DNA from: Saccharospirillum mangrovi | Lineage (GTDB): Bacteria; Pseudomonadota; Gammaproteobacteria; Pseudomonadales; Natronospirillaceae | DNA length: 64,000 bases | Assembly: GCF_003367315.1 (NCBI RefSeq) | Contig: NZ_CP031415.1 | Coordinates: 2,974,001-3,038,000 of the forward strand | Direction of reading: 5' to 3' | Part shown: positions 63,424-64,000 of the stretch, in pieces | How the letters are laid out: each line of letters begins with the position of its first letter | How positions within the stretch are numbered: the first letter of the stretch is position 1 | Notes under the pieces: generated by a model | The model's input: only the letters and a program-made list of their open reading frames with translations | What the model was told of the DNA's origin: nothing | Database searches by the model: none | Program-made: the position numbers and the translations under genes

Positions 63424-64000
63424 TTACAGTTCGCGTTCAATACGGCGGCAGGCGTCCGCCATAATTTCTTCCACATCGGCTTCGGGCAGCCACAGACGAT
63501 CCAGCGTGCCGCGCGTGGCGGACTTGATCATCGGCAGACGCTCGTGCGCCGGCAGTACGCGGCCGTGTTCAATCTGCTCACCGACAACGGTCATCATCTC
63601 GGCGTTCAGGCGCGGGTTGGAATTCAAAAACGCGGTCGATGCCAACACTGAAGTACGCGCCGGCGGGAAGTATTCGGCCATGCGTTCAACGCCAATTTGG
63701 GTGGTCATGTAGGCCAGAAATTCGGTCGCCAGTTCAGCGTTCGGGCTGCCTTTGAATACCACGATGGCGGCCTGACCGATGATCGGGCTGGCACCAGCGG
63801 GGCCAGACGGCATCGGTGCAATGCCCCAGTCAAAATCGGCTTCGTCCAGTTTGGAGGCGCGCGAGATCTGGGTGTAAGTCATGGCCGACTGGCCGTTGAA
63901 GAAGTCGCCCATTTCACCCGGCGGTACGGCAGACTGATCGGCAAAAATCATGTCGTGGTAGAGCTCGACCGCTTGCACGGCTTCGGGGCTGTCCAAGGTG
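63424..64000 (-). CDS. ABC transporter sugar-binding protein (N-terminal part outside window)
   Basis: C-terminal part of a CUT1-type extracellular solute-binding protein, open to the window edge. The visible part has DFFNGQSAMTYT, a PMPSGPAGASPIIGQAAIVVFKGS lobe stretch and FLAYMTTQIGVERMAEYFPPARTSV, as in the MalE/UgpB family. The stop is followed by 57 bases before the first permease. Signal peptide and first lobe are not in the window. Confidence 0.88.
   Translation of the reverse strand, partial: TLDSPEAVQAVELYHDMIFADQSAVPPGEMGDFFNGQSAMTYTQISRASKLDEADFDWGIAPMPSGPAGASPIIGQAAIVVFKGSPNAELATEFLAYMTTQIGVERMAEYFPPARTSVLASTAFLNSNPRLNAEMMTVVGEQIEHGRVLPAHERLPMIKSATRGTLDRLWLPEADVEEIMADACRRIEREL

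Overview
The window is chromosomal DNA from a GC-rich gammaproteobacterium. From about 4.7 to 32.3 kb the gene order (hemE, gltD, gltB, damX-like, aroB, aroK, pilQPONM, mrcA, malic enzyme, rpmE, priA, argS, SPOR protein, hslV, hslU, DUF971) is, from memory, the order found in Pseudomonas. Several accessory genes (TRL-like lipoprotein, golvesin-domain enzyme, choline-O-sulfate genes) would suit a marine Oceanospirillales-type relative; that lineage call is inference. I saw no rRNA, tRNA, CRISPR array, prophage or insertion sequence, and no gene-free stretch over 300 bases.

Layout. 1-4.3 kb: end of a sarcosine oxidase operon (soxA partial, soxG, purU) for glycine betaine and C1 metabolism. 4.3-6.5 kb: small TRL-like lipoprotein, hemE, acpH. 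6.5-12.4 kb: gltBD glutamate synthase. 12.7-20.6 kb: one long minus-strand run, pilMNOPQ-aroK-aroB-damX-like, divergent from mrcA. 23.4-32.3 kb: malic enzyme, L31, PriA, then argS, an FtsN-like SPOR protein, hslVU and a DUF971 protein. 32.5-36.2 kb: ubiD, a YgjV-like membrane protein, and a Fre-like flavin reductase overlapping a TrmB-type regulator, preceded by a long perfect inverted repeat. 36.4-43.1 kb: a quaternary-amine island with a chemoreceptor, an orphan choline-binding protein, choline-sulfatase, a divergent LysR regulator with clear operator half-sites, and a GbdR-like AraC regulator. 43.1-47.2 kb: UbiA-family prenyltransferase, DEAD-box helicase, beta-lactamase-fold lipoprotein. 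47.3-53.5 kb: arginine succinyltransferase pathway genes (aruC, aruF, aruG, astD, astB) with no astE in view. 53.6-57.5 kb: two large exported beta-propeller-like proteins. 57.6-64 kb: a LysR regulator, an exported GH43-like protein with a golvesin/Xly-type C-terminal domain, an FAD-dependent oxidoreductase, two sugar ABC permeases and the end of the binding protein.

Functional threads: choline-O-sulfate and choline capture (betC, choX) could feed glycine betaine and then sarcosine degradation (sox genes), with the GbdR-like protein a plausible regulator. The succinylation pathway takes arginine towards glutamate, and gltBD handles nitrogen. The right end looks like a carbohydrate-utilisation locus. 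The least familiar parts are the propeller gene pair at 53.6-57.5 kb, the inverted repeat before the flavin reductase/TrmB pair, the iterated CTT/AAG boxes in the hslV leader, and REP-like hairpins, one of which supplies the acpH stop codon.
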